Made by a program: the position numbers and the translations under genes. The notes beneath the pieces are model-generated. The model did not search any database, was not told where the DNA came from, and worked only from the letters and a program-made list of their open reading frames with translations. Below are positions 1 through 6,422 of a stretch of DNA of 10,242 bases, piece after piece. Source of the stretch: Lachnospiraceae bacterium UBA7188 (lineage in GTDB: Bacteria; Bacillota; Clostridia; Lachnospirales; Lachnospiraceae). Every line of letters starts with the position of its first letter. Within the stretch, counting starts at the first letter, position 1. The DNA lies in contig DKVC01000293.1 of the NCBI GenBank assembly GCA_002490995.1, forward strand, positions 33,016-43,257. Reading direction: 5' to 3'.

Positions 1-34
1 GGAGGAAGAGGCGGATAAGTGGTATTATAGATGA
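1..34 (+). CDS. DUF624/YesL-family membrane protein, C-terminal end only (partial)
   Basis: Reading from base 2, the frame gives EEEADKWYYR and then TGA at 32-34, with a second in-frame stop (TAG) right after it. The same peptide ends the complete DUF624 protein at 1509-2153 (EEEADKWYYK). Bases 1-31 match 2120-2150 at 29 of 31 positions by my count. This is therefore the tail of a second, closely related DUF624 gene whose body lies upstream of the window. DUF624 proteins commonly sit beside sugar-ABC transporter genes, which fits the binding-protein remnant that follows 18 bases later. The fragment is very short, so the call rests entirely on its match to the downstream copy. Confidence 0.7.
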   Translation, partial: EEEADKWYYR

Positions 35-52
35 TAGAGGCAGATAAAAGAC

Positions 53-865
53 ATGGGAGGTTTTTATGAAGACATCGCGGACAACCGGAATCTGGAGTCG
101 CTCTTTAACATCTACGAGGGTGGGAATTATTGTTCCCTCCTTATCACGCGGTATCTATGCAATGGGATAGACGATGCCTGCTTCTGGGACGCGGAGGCCG
201 GGACGACGAACTTTGACAGCGACGAGTTCCGCCAGGCCCTGGAATTGGCAAAGAAGTATTGCGCTCCCGAGGAAGGGGTGCCCATGGACAGAACCCTGCT
301 GGAGGAAGGGAAGGTGCTTGTCAACAGTGTGTACATCCGCTCCCCCCAGACTGTCGCGGGCGTGCGCATCTACTACGGGGAAGATGCCAATTGCATCGGA
401 TATCCCACGAAGGACGGCTCGGCCCATTATGTGAGCGGCGGCGCGCCGCTGGCAATCCGCAGGACAGCCACAGCGGAAGAGAAGGAGGTGGCTGTCGCAT
501 TCCTGAGCATGCTCCTTTCCTATGAGGGGCAGCAGCTGCTGGCAGAGGATATCAATTTCGGTATGAGCGTGCGCCGGGACATGCTGGAGGAGCAGATTGC
601 CGCTATGAAGGAGGACACAGAAGTTGAGATGGGGGATTTCCCCAGGATTTCCTTCTCCCTGGGCGACCAGGTGGATGTGGAGCGGGACTGTGCCACGCTG
701 TTGCACCTGATTGAGACAGCGGAACCGAGGAGACAGCTTCCGGGAGAGTTGGACGATATCCTGGAGGAAGAGCTGGAGCAATATTTTAATGGCATCATCA
801 CGGAGGACATGCTGATTGACCATCTGGAGAGCCGGGTGGGGCTGTACCTGAACGAGAGAAGGTGA
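53..865 (+). pseudogene. Sugar ABC transporter solute-binding protein, N-terminally truncated remnant
   Basis: The frame encodes 270 residues resembling the C-terminal half or more of an extracellular sugar-binding protein of the SBP_bac_1 type. It has an LLITRYLxNGIDD stretch near residue 30, a DSDEFRQALELAKKYC helix near residue 56, SGGAPLAIRRTA near 128 and the usual end (ITEDMLIDHLESRVGLYLNE). Family members are normally 420-550 residues and start with a lipoprotein signal peptide. Here the signal peptide and most of the first lobe are missing and two in-frame stops lie just upstream (32-37), so it cannot be exported or bind sugar normally. A good Shine-Dalgarno and ATG at 66 are present but in another frame, as if the original start had been joined out of frame to the middle of the gene. 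The product would have delivered oligosaccharides to an ABC importer. Family is fairly sure; the substrate is not readable. Confidence 0.72.
55..68 (+). promoter_or_regulatory. Shine-Dalgarno plus ATG, out of frame with the binding-protein remnant
   Basis: GGGAGG at 55-60 sits 5 bases before ATG at 66-68, a better start signal than anything before the ATG at 53. The frame from 66 begins MKTSRTTG and stops at 170, out of frame with the binding-protein remnant. It could be the native start of the binding-protein gene left behind by an internal deletion. That is inference. Confidence 0.4.
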
Positions 866-931
866 AAAGACCGATAGCTCATGCAGGATACCCTGGATGC
901 GGATGCGGGACTGCCGCCACCCTTTCACAAA

Positions 932-969
932 CAGATATGGTAGCCGGGTTTTGCAGGCTGCCATATCTG
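932..969 (+). terminator. 14-bp stem-loop after the binding-protein remnant, possible terminator
   Basis: Bases 932-945 (CAGATATGGTAGCC) pair with 956-969 (GGCTGCCATATCTG): 14 pairs with a single G-T wobble and a 10-base loop. The hairpin lies 66 bases after the stop of the binding-protein remnant, where a terminator would be expected. No U-tract follows directly; the next T-rich stretch is near 989. It may be a factor-dependent terminator, an attenuator or an interspersed palindrome. Confidence 0.35.
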
Positions 970-1070
970 GTATAAGGAAAATTTGAGCTTTTTTCGGAAA
1001 AAACTCACACATCAGCCTTTGCATATGATATGATGAATAAAGCACGGGATAGAATAAACACAGCGAATAA

Positions 1071-1391
1071 AAGAGAACACTGCGTATAGGCGGTAAGGTG
1101 GGGGATAAACTTACAGACCACCGGAAAGTGGGGGATAAACTCAAAAACCACCGGAAAGTGGGGGATAAAGTGGGGGATAAAACCACAGACAAACAAAAAA
1201 ATTTAAATCCTACGCGCAGACTTATATTAAAGGAGATTCGGAACAATCCCAACATCACTCAACCGCAGCTGATAGAAATTGTAGGGATAGGAAAAACCGC
1301 AATTCAAAATAACATTTCGTATTTGCGGGAAAATGGGTATATTGAGTGTGTTGGTTCAAATAAAAACGGTTACTGGAAGGTAAATTTCTGA
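1071..1391 (+). pseudogene. C-terminal winged-helix remnant of an ATP-binding (AlbA_2/COG2865-type) transcriptional regulator
   Basis: The frame is open from just after a TAA at 1068-1070. A GTG at 1098 is the first possible start but has no convincing ribosome site. The product starts with three KVGDK-type blocks (KVGDKLTDHR, KVGDKLKNHR, KVGDKVGDK), then a basic linker, then a winged helix-turn-helix: RLILKEIRNNPNITQPQLIEIVGIGKTAIQ..., a second helix (ISYLRENGYIECVG) and an ending NKNGYWKV. In my knowledge this KVGDK linker plus wHTH forms the C-terminus of AlbA_2/Fic-associated regulators of about 400-500 residues. The N-terminal ATP-binding part is absent, and the preceding 200 bases show no trace of it. 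The segment is clearly more AT-rich than the sugar genes. It is most likely a decayed fragment, although a small free-standing DNA-binding protein cannot be excluded. Confidence 0.6.
1095..1182 (+). repeat. 30-bp direct repeats encoding KVGDK blocks
   Basis: A 23-base identical segment occurs at 1117-1139 and 1147-1169 (period 30). A shorter upstream copy at 1095-1110 matches 1125-1140 except at one base, and a final 12-base half-unit (GTGGGGGATAAA) lies at 1170-1181. The repeats are in frame and encode the KVGDK linker of the regulator remnant. Confidence 0.8.
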
Positions 1392-1494
1392 TATAGTGCG
1401 AAAAATCTGAGATGTATTGCGCAAAGTACATTTGCATGGAGGAAGAGATTGCCACAGGCGGTAATTTTTGTGCTGTCGCGCAGCGGCTCTAAAC

Positions 1495-1500
1495 AGGAGG
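1495..1500 (+). promoter_or_regulatory. Ribosome binding site fixing the DUF624 start
   Basis: AGGAGG lies 8 bases before the ATG at 1509. The longer frame from 1449 has no such site and would add 20 residues not expected in this family. Confidence 0.8.
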
Positions 1501-1508
1501 AGAAAAGG

Positions 1509-2153
1509 ATGAACAAAATATTTGGGCACGATACGTTTTTCTTTCGGTTCATGAATCAGGCGGGGAATGTGATCATAGCTTCGCTGTTGTGGCTGGTGGG
1601 GTGCCTGCCGGTGGTGACGATCGGGACTTCCACCATAGCATTGTATTACACTACGGTGAAGAGCGTCCGCCGGGGGGAGGGGTATGTGAGCCGGGAATTC
1701 TTCGGCGCTTACCGCAGAAATCTGAAAAACGGGATTCCCATGACCATTGTGTTCCTTTTGTTGGGGGCGGTACTGGCAGTGGACAGGCTGTATGTGGATC
1801 AGGGGCAGTCTGCGGCGGCTGCGGCTTTCAGCCTGGGGTATACTTTATTGATTCTGGTTGTGGCGAGCATGGTGGTGTATGTTTTCCCGGTGATGTCCAG
1901 GTTTACCATGAGCAATTGGGAGTGTTTCCGCCTGTCGCTGCTGATGGTGTTCCGGCATCTGCCTTTTACGGTGTTGATGCTGGCAATGCTGATTGCGTCC
2001 ATATGCCTGGTGGTCCTGATTCCGGCGCCCATGCTGTTTATTCTTCCGGGGGCGTGTTGCTATGGGCAGTCTTTTCTGATGGAGCGGTTGCTGAAGAAGT
2101 ATATGGCGAAGCCGCAGACGGAGGAAGAGGCGGATAAGTGGTACTATAAATAA
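1509..2153 (+). CDS. DUF624/YesL-family integral membrane protein
   Basis: This 214-residue protein begins MNKIFGHDTFFFRFMNQ, the usual opening of DUF624 (PF04854) proteins. Four or five hydrophobic segments follow: about residues 18-45 (NVIIASLLWLVGCLPVVTIG), 76-92, 105-130 and 150-185. The polar C-terminus has a coiled, acidic end (TEEEADKWYYK). The motif GCLPVVTIGTSTIALYY near residues 32-48 is characteristic. Family members are about 200-230 residues, so it is full length. Bacillus YesL lies in a pectin-related sugar locus, and these genes in Clostridia usually neighbour sugar-ABC and glycosidase genes. The biochemical role is not established; a part in transport or transporter regulation is inferred from neighbourhood. 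A sister gene ends at the left edge of the window. Confidence 0.85.
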   Translation: MNKIFGHDTFFFRFMNQAGNVIIASLLWLVGCLPVVTIGTSTIALYYTTVKSVRRGEGYVSREFFGAYRRNLKNGIPMTIVFLLLGAVLAVDRLYVDQGQSAAAAAFSLGYTLLILVVASMVVYVFPVMSRFTMSNWECFRLSLLMVFRHLPFTVLMLAMLIASICLVVLIPAPMLFILPGACCYGQSFLMERLLKKYMAKPQTEEEADKWYYK

Positions 2154-2210
2154 ATCTGTATTTTATCGGAAACCTGGCTAATATTTCGCTATGAGTATAA
2201 ATCGAGTTGA

Positions 2211-2226
2211 GGGGAGGGATTGTGTG
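2211..2226 (+). promoter_or_regulatory. Ribosome binding site and GTG start of the GNAT gene
   Basis: GGGGAGGG at 2211-2218 is followed after 5 bases by GTG at 2224. The ATG at 2191 in the same frame has no purine-rich site upstream, so the GTG is preferred. Confidence 0.6.
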
Positions 2227-2940
2227 AGCATTATTAAGACGCATGATATAAAATTATATGGTGGTAATGATACCTGTAAAATTGTATTGCGTCCGCTTTC
2301 GGATGATGACTTACAACTATTATATAAATGGAATTCGGATCCGGAGGTATTGTACTGGACAGAAGGCGATGATGTGGAGAGCTATCCTGCAGAGACGGTT
2401 CATCAGATTTACGGAGGGATATCGCAAAATAATCCCTGCTTTGCAGTAGAGGTAAACGGGGAAACCATCGGAGATTGCTGGCTGCAGAAAATGAATCTGC
2501 CTGAAGTGAAGGCTATGTATGACTCTGACACGGATGTCAGAAGAATAGATATGTCCATTGGGGAAAAGGCCTACTGGGGAAAAGGCATCGGGACACTTTT
2601 TATTGGCATGTTGGTAAAATATGCTTTTGAATGTGAGCAGGTAGATGTCCTGCATTGTTTTTGCGAGGATTACAATATCCGTTCAAGACGTGTGTGGGAA
2701 AAGAATGGGTTTACGCTTATTTTGACAGAGGAAATCCCGCAGCCCCATAAGGGGAAGTTCCAATATCACTGGAGATTGACAAGGGACGAATACATCAAAA
2801 ACCGGAGTGGAAAGTCCGGTCTTGTGATTGCCTTCGGTAAGGCGGATGAGGAAAGAAAAGCGAGAACAGAAGATGTCCTGGCAATATCGGAGTGCTTGAT
2901 ACAGCAGGATAAGGAAGCATACCAGGTTCTTGTTGAATAA
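2224..2940 (+). CDS. GNAT N-acetyltransferase (AAC(6')/RimJ-like) with an extra C-terminal tail
   Basis: With the GTG start the protein has 238 residues. Residues about 18-175 form a GNAT domain: LRPLSDDDLQLLYKW at the N-terminus, FAVEVNGETIGDCWLQ for the central strands, the acetyl-CoA loop YWGKGIGT near residues 116-123, and DYNIRSRRVWEKNGF near residues 148-162. This pattern is closest to aminoglycoside 6'-acetyltransferase-like and RimJ/L-like members; it should transfer acetyl from acetyl-CoA to an amine in the cytoplasm. The substrate cannot be read. From about residue 190 there is a tail (SGLVIAFGKADEERKARTEDVLAISECLIQQDKEAYQVLVE region) that is not part of the GNAT fold. Its last 18 residues recur at the end of the neighbouring mosaic. 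The gene is AT-rich relative to the sugar genes around it, suggesting separate acquisition. The fold is confident; a role in aminoglycoside resistance is not shown. Confidence 0.8.
   Translation: MSIIKTHDIKLYGGNDTCKIVLRPLSDDDLQLLYKWNSDPEVLYWTEGDDVESYPAETVHQIYGGISQNNPCFAVEVNGETIGDCWLQKMNLPEVKAMYDSDTDVRRIDMSIGEKAYWGKGIGTLFIGMLVKYAFECEQVDVLHCFCEDYNIRSRRVWEKNGFTLILTEEIPQPHKGKFQYHWRLTRDEYIKNRSGKSGLVIAFGKADEERKARTEDVLAISECLIQQDKEAYQVLVE
2884..2940 (+). repeat. Copy 1 of the shared C-terminal tail (ISECLIQQDKEAYQVLVE)
   Basis: This is the last 18 codons plus stop of the GNAT gene. It aligns without gaps to 3228-3284 with about 42 of 57 identical bases by my count, and with the protein pattern ISExLIQQxKEAYxxL. 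The divergence suggests an old homologous tail rather than a fresh duplication. Confidence 0.7.
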
Positions 2941-2959
2941 TGAAAAGGGGGCGTTTTAG

Positions 2960-3284
2960 ATGGAAATTGTAAAAATAAATCAGCATAATCTGAAAGATAT
3001 AAACAAGGCCAATCAGCCCTTTGAAGTGATAGGAAGGATAAGTAGTCTGTACAGCAGGATATACAGTTTGTCCGTTGTGCATAATAATGCTTTAAAAGAA
3101 GAATTATCCGGGCAAAATATAGTTGTCGCAAAGTTTGCGACAACTGCTTCCGATGGAAAAAATATATAAATCAAAGCGGGGCATTGAATTTAGACGTTGG
3201 GCAGATTGTGTTTTGAAAGAATACATAATATCTGAACGGTTAATACAGCAAAATAAGGAAGCATATGAGCTTCTTGCAATATGA
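2960..3284 (+). pseudogene. Frameshifted mosaic: RhuM-family remnant ending in the shared tail
   Basis: A good ribosome site (GGGGG at 2947-2951) precedes ATG 2960. The first frame gives 69 residues and stops at 3169. From about 3041 it resembles RhuM/virulence-family proteins: SLYSRIYSLSVVHNNALKEE, then VVAKFATTASDGK. At about 3159 the homology moves to the next frame (phase of base 3159) as KIYKSKRGIEFRRWADCVLKEYII, the next conserved RhuM block. The usual 19 or so residues between these blocks (YYNLDxIISVGYRV type) are missing, so an internal deletion plus frameshift is visible. RhuM proteins continue for 200 residues more, but here the frame switches at once to SERLIQQNKEAYELLAI and stops at 3284. 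The first 27 residues (MEIVKINQHNLKDINKANQPFEVIGRI) do not look like RhuM and may be a third piece, perhaps the start of another acetyltransferase. The locus is non-functional as a RhuM gene. Confidence 0.65.
3228..3284 (+). repeat. Copy 2 of the shared C-terminal tail (ISERLIQQNKEAYELLAI)
   Basis: This is the end of the RhuM mosaic frame. It matches 2884-2940 over the same 57 bases including the stop codon position (TGA here, TAA there). The two host frames otherwise encode unrelated proteins. Confidence 0.7.
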
Positions 3285-3296
3285 CTATTAAAAGAT

Positions 3297-3301
3297 GGAG
3301 G
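3297..3301 (+). promoter_or_regulatory. Ribosome binding site fixing the GH36 start
   Basis: GGAGG lies 8 bases before ATG 3310. The in-frame ATG at 3295 overlaps this site and has no site of its own, so 3310 is the start. Confidence 0.8.
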
Positions 3302-3309
3302 AATACATC

Positions 3310-5529
3310 ATGGCAATTCAATTTTTGAAGGAATACAATATTTTTCAGCTGGATACAGCGAACACCAGCTATCTCATTGGCATTGCTGATGAAGAGAAGT
3401 TTCCGGGGCACATTTACTACGGGAGCAAAATCCGCCCTGGCGACGCTTCCTATCTGCTGCGGACGGGAGAGCCGCCCTATGTGCCCTCCCGGAACGGGCG
3501 GGACAGGACGTCTTTCTATGACCAGTTTCCCTTTGAATATCCCGGAAACGGACTGGGGGACTACAGGGAGAGCGCCATTGCTGTGGAAACTCTGCAGGGG
3601 AATACCGGGGTGATGGCGACTTTGGAGGATTATGAGATATTGGATAAGAAGCCGGTTCTGGAAGGGTTGCCTTCCTCCTTCGGAAACGACGGAAAGAGCC
3701 TGGTGCTGCACTGCAGGGACAAGGTGCTGGGCCTGGAGGTGGACTTGCTCTACAGTGTGTTCGAGGCGGAGGATGTGATCACCAGGAGCGTCACGGTGCG
3801 CAATGGGGAAGAGGCGCCTCTGTGGCTGACCAAAGTATACTCCGCTTGTGTGGATATGGACAACCGGGATTACGAGATGGTGACGCTGCACGGTTCCTGG
3901 GCCAGGGAGAGGCAGATTGACGTAAGGTCTCTGGGTTATGGAAAGCAGAGTGTGGGCTCGGTGCGGGGGGAGACTTCCCACCAGGAGCATCCTTTTCTGG
4001 CTTTGAGAACACCCGGGACAACGCAGGAGCGTGGAGAAGTGTATGGTTTTCAGTTTGCGTATTCCGGAAATTTCCTGGCGCAGGTGGAGAAGAGCCAGAT
4101 GGACATGCTGCGGGTGGTACTGGGCATTCACCCGGAAGGGTTCAAGTGGAAGCTGGAGCCCGGAGAGAAATTCACGGCGCCGGAAGCCATTCTGACTTTC
4201 TCGGAGCAGGGTATGGGCAGGATGAGCCGGAATTTCCATGATTTTCTTAGAGGACATATGATCCGCAGCCCTTACCGGGACAGGAAACGCCCTATCCTGA
4301 TCAACAACTGGGAAGCTACCTATTTTGATTTCGATACGGAGAAGCTGCTGAAAATCGCGGAGAAGGCGGCGCAGCTCGGCATCGAGATGCTTGTGATGGA
4401 CGACGGGTGGTTCGGGCATAGAAATGACGACAATTCCAGTCTGGGGGACTGGTTCGTGAATGAAGAAAAGCTGCCGGGCGGGCTGAAATATCTGGTGGAC
4501 AAGGTGAACGCCCTGGGGATGAAATTCGGCATCTGGTTCGAGCCGGAAATGATTTCTCCGGACTCGGAGCTGTACCGGGAGCATCCGGACTGGGGAATCC
4601 GGATACCGGGCAGGGATGCGGCTCTGTGCCGGAACCAGTATGTGCTGGATATCAGCAGGAAGGATGTACGGGATTACGTTTATAATAGGGTGAAGGCCGT
4701 CCTGGACAGCGCCAATATCGAGTATGTGAAATGGGATATGAACCGTCAGCTCTCCGACCTGGGAAGCGCGGAACTGCCTGCGGACAGGATGGGTGAGCTG
4801 TGCCACCGGTATGTATTAGGGGTGTACGAGATGCAGGAGAGGCTTGTGACGGATTTTCCGGAACTTCTTCTGGAAAACTGTTCCGGGGGCGGAGCCAGGT
4901 TTGACGCCGGGATGCTGTATTACAGTCCCCAAATCTGGTGCTCCGACGACACGGATGCCATTGAGCGGCTGAAGATTCAGGAAGGGACTGCCATGCTCTA
5001 TCCTCTCTCCACCATGGGAGCCCATGTCTCCGTGTGTCCCAACCATACAGTGGGCAGGGTGACGCCTTTTGAGACCAGGGGGTATGTGGCTCTGGCAGGA
5101 ACTTTCGGGTATGAGCTGGATGTGACAAAGCTGCCGGAAGAGGAGCAGGCGAAAATTCCGGGGCAGGTGGCATTGTATCATCAGTACAATGATCTGGTGC
5201 GCAGGGGGGATTACTACCGGATTGCTTCCTGCGGGCAGAATCATGAGTTTGACTGTTATATGGTGGTTTCGGAGGATAAAAACGAGGCTTTGGTGACCTA
5301 TGTGCAGGTGCTGAACCGTCCCAATTACCGGAGCCGTCTGATCCGGCTGCAGGGACTGGATCCGGAGAAAACGTACCGGATTGAGACCGTGGAGGGCGGA
5401 GAGGAAATGGCGGCTTTCGCAGGCAGAAGCTTCGGCGGGGATCTGCTGATGAAGGCGGGCATTACCGTTCCCAATCCATGGGGGGATTTCCAGGGGAGAC
5501 TGATTTATCTGCGGGCAGTTACGGAATAA
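3310..5529 (+). CDS. Alpha-galactosidase, glycoside hydrolase family 36
   Basis: This 739-residue enzyme removes terminal alpha-1,6-galactose from raffinose-type sugars or galactomannan oligosaccharides with retention of configuration. An N-terminal beta-sandwich (about residues 20-280) precedes the (beta/alpha)8 melibiase domain (about 285-640) and a C-terminal beta domain. Visible signatures are VMDDGWFGHR, YVKWDMNRQ with nucleophile Asp476, LENCSGGGARFD, and WCSDDTDAIERL with acid/base Asp546. Length and catalytic spacing match bacterial GH36 group enzymes such as Geobacillus AgaN/AgaA. There is no signal peptide, so it acts in the cytoplasm on imported oligosaccharides. The gene is intact and more GC-rich than the mosaic 25 bases upstream. 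It is followed 50 bases later by a phosphorylase gene and then by two mannanase genes, which supports galactomannan use. Raffinose-family sugars remain possible substrates. Confidence 0.95.
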   Translation: MAIQFLKEYNIFQLDTANTSYLIGIADEEKFPGHIYYGSKIRPGDASYLLRTGEPPYVPSRNGRDRTSFYDQFPFEYPGNGLGDYRESAIAVETLQGNTGVMATLEDYEILDKKPVLEGLPSSFGNDGKSLVLHCRDKVLGLEVDLLYSVFEAEDVITRSVTVRNGEEAPLWLTKVYSACVDMDNRDYEMVTLHGSWARERQIDVRSLGYGKQSVGSVRGETSHQEHPFLALRTPGTTQERGEVYGFQFAYSGNFLAQVEKSQMDMLRVVLGIHPEGFKWKLEPGEKFTAPEAILTFSEQGMGRMSRNFHDFLRGHMIRSPYRDRKRPILINNWEATYFDFDTEKLLKIAEKAAQLGIEMLVMDDGWFGHRNDDNSSLGDWFVNEEKLPGGLKYLVDKVNALGMKFGIWFEPEMISPDSELYREHPDWGIRIPGRDAALCRNQYVLDISRKDVRDYVYNRVKAVLDSANIEYVKWDMNRQLSDLGSAELPADRMGELCHRYVLGVYEMQERLVTDFPELLLENCSGGGARFDAGMLYYSPQIWCSDDTDAIERLKIQEGTAMLYPLSTMGAHVSVCPNHTVGRVTPFETRGYVALAGTFGYELDVTKLPEEEQAKIPGQVALYHQYNDLVRRGDYYRIASCGQNHEFDCYMVVSEDKNEALVTYVQVLNRPNYRSRLIRLQGLDPEKTYRIETVEGGEEMAAFAGRSFGGDLLMKAGITVPNPWGDFQGRLIYLRAVTE

Positions 5530-5565
5530 ATTTGCAGGATCCTGCACATGCCTACGTTTCGGCGG

Positions 5566-5572
5566 AAGGAGG
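5566..5572 (+). promoter_or_regulatory. Ribosome binding site fixing the phosphorylase start
   Basis: AAGGAGG lies 7 bases before ATG 5580. Using the in-frame ATG at 5478 instead would overlap the GH36 end and add 34 non-homologous residues. Confidence 0.8.
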
Positions 5573-5579
5573 AGACAGA

Positions 5580-6344
5580 ATGATAATTGATAGTTTTGAC
5601 ATGGAATCGGAATCAAAAATAAATTCCTGTCTTAGAGAAGATGCGCCTATAGTAGATGCTTGTATTATTACATTTTCTTATGTTATAGAAAAGTACGTGC
5701 AGGACAATTATGATTTGAGGCAAATTGGGCAATCAGTGGCTGTTACCGGGAATCTGCCAATTTATCAATTTAGCTATAAAGGGAAGGAGTACGCATTTTT
5801 AAAGACCTATGCAGGGGCGCCAGCCTGCGTGGCGACAATAGAAGATACCCTGTCAGAAATCAAGACAGATAAATACATTGTTTTTGGGGGAAGCGGGTGT
5901 CTGAATAAAGAGATTGCCCATGGCAGGGTAATGGTGCCCACACAGGCATACAGGGACGAGGGAACTTCCTACCACTATGCCCCTGCCTCCGATTATATTA
6001 CAGTAAGGAACGCTGATGTGGTTGCGAGGTTTATGGAGGAAAGCAGAATACCGTTTGTGAAGGGGAAAACCTGGACAACAGATGCTTTTTACAGGGAAAC
6101 AGTCAACAATTTTGAAAAACGAAAAGCGGATGGCTGCATATCTGTAGAAATGGAATGTTCTGCCATACAGGCTATGTGTGATTTCAGAGGGTTGGAATTG
6201 TACATATTTCTAACCTGCGGAGATCTGTTGGACGCGCCGGAACATTTGTTCAGAGGCGGTGATGGACAGTACAAGGGGACGCAGCATGATGCAGGCCATT
6301 TTGAAATTGCGTTATTGCTTGCGGAGTATGTAACTGGGAGATAG
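5580..6344 (+). CDS. Nucleoside phosphorylase, PNP/UDP family (uridine-phosphorylase-like)
   Basis: This 254-residue protein should split a nucleoside with phosphate into a base and (deoxy)ribose-1-phosphate in the cytoplasm. Evidence for the PNP_UDP_1 fold is VFGGSGCLNKEIAHGRVMVPTQAY near residues 100-123, the DEGTSYHYAP segment near 124-133, TWTTDAFYRET near 164-174, and the ribose-binding Glu-Met-Glu at residues 190-192 (VEMECSA). Size and position of that motif match E. coli Udp (253 residues, Glu196-Met197-Glu198). The base specificity cannot be read, since residues that separate uridine from purine enzymes are not obvious. The gene is 50 bases after GH36 and could be co-transcribed, but its lower GC and its function do not fit a mannan pathway. 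It may be a passenger gene. Confidence 0.82.
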   Translation: MIIDSFDMESESKINSCLREDAPIVDACIITFSYVIEKYVQDNYDLRQIGQSVAVTGNLPIYQFSYKGKEYAFLKTYAGAPACVATIEDTLSEIKTDKYIVFGGSGCLNKEIAHGRVMVPTQAYRDEGTSYHYAPASDYITVRNADVVARFMEESRIPFVKGKTWTTDAFYRETVNNFEKRKADGCISVEMECSAIQAMCDFRGLELYIFLTCGDLLDAPEHLFRGGDGQYKGTQHDAGHFEIALLLAEYVTGR

Positions 6345-6422
6345 AGAGGAAGCGTTTCTTAAGATATTTGCGGTAACTACGAACTCACAGGAAAGGCTTT
6401 ACAGAGAAAGAGGAATAATAGG

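Noticed and set aside
1095..1182. Short direct repeats that might suggest a CRISPR array or plasmid iterons
   Set aside because: The repeats are in frame, encode the KVGDK linker known from AlbA_2-type regulators, and have 7-base intervals rather than unique spacers of CRISPR length.
155..1258. Long minus-strand open frame (367 codons) over the binding-protein remnant and the repeats
   Set aside because: It is antisense to a recognisable coding frame, its product is a low-complexity SLSPTFRW-type repeat read from the KVGDK repeat DNA, and no ribosome site or family signature is seen.
3190..4806. Minus-strand open frame of 538 codons opposite the alpha-galactosidase
   Set aside because: It is a shadow of the GC-rich GH36 gene, rich in His, Pro and Arg, with no domain and no start signal. 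The plus frame has all GH36 catalytic motifs.
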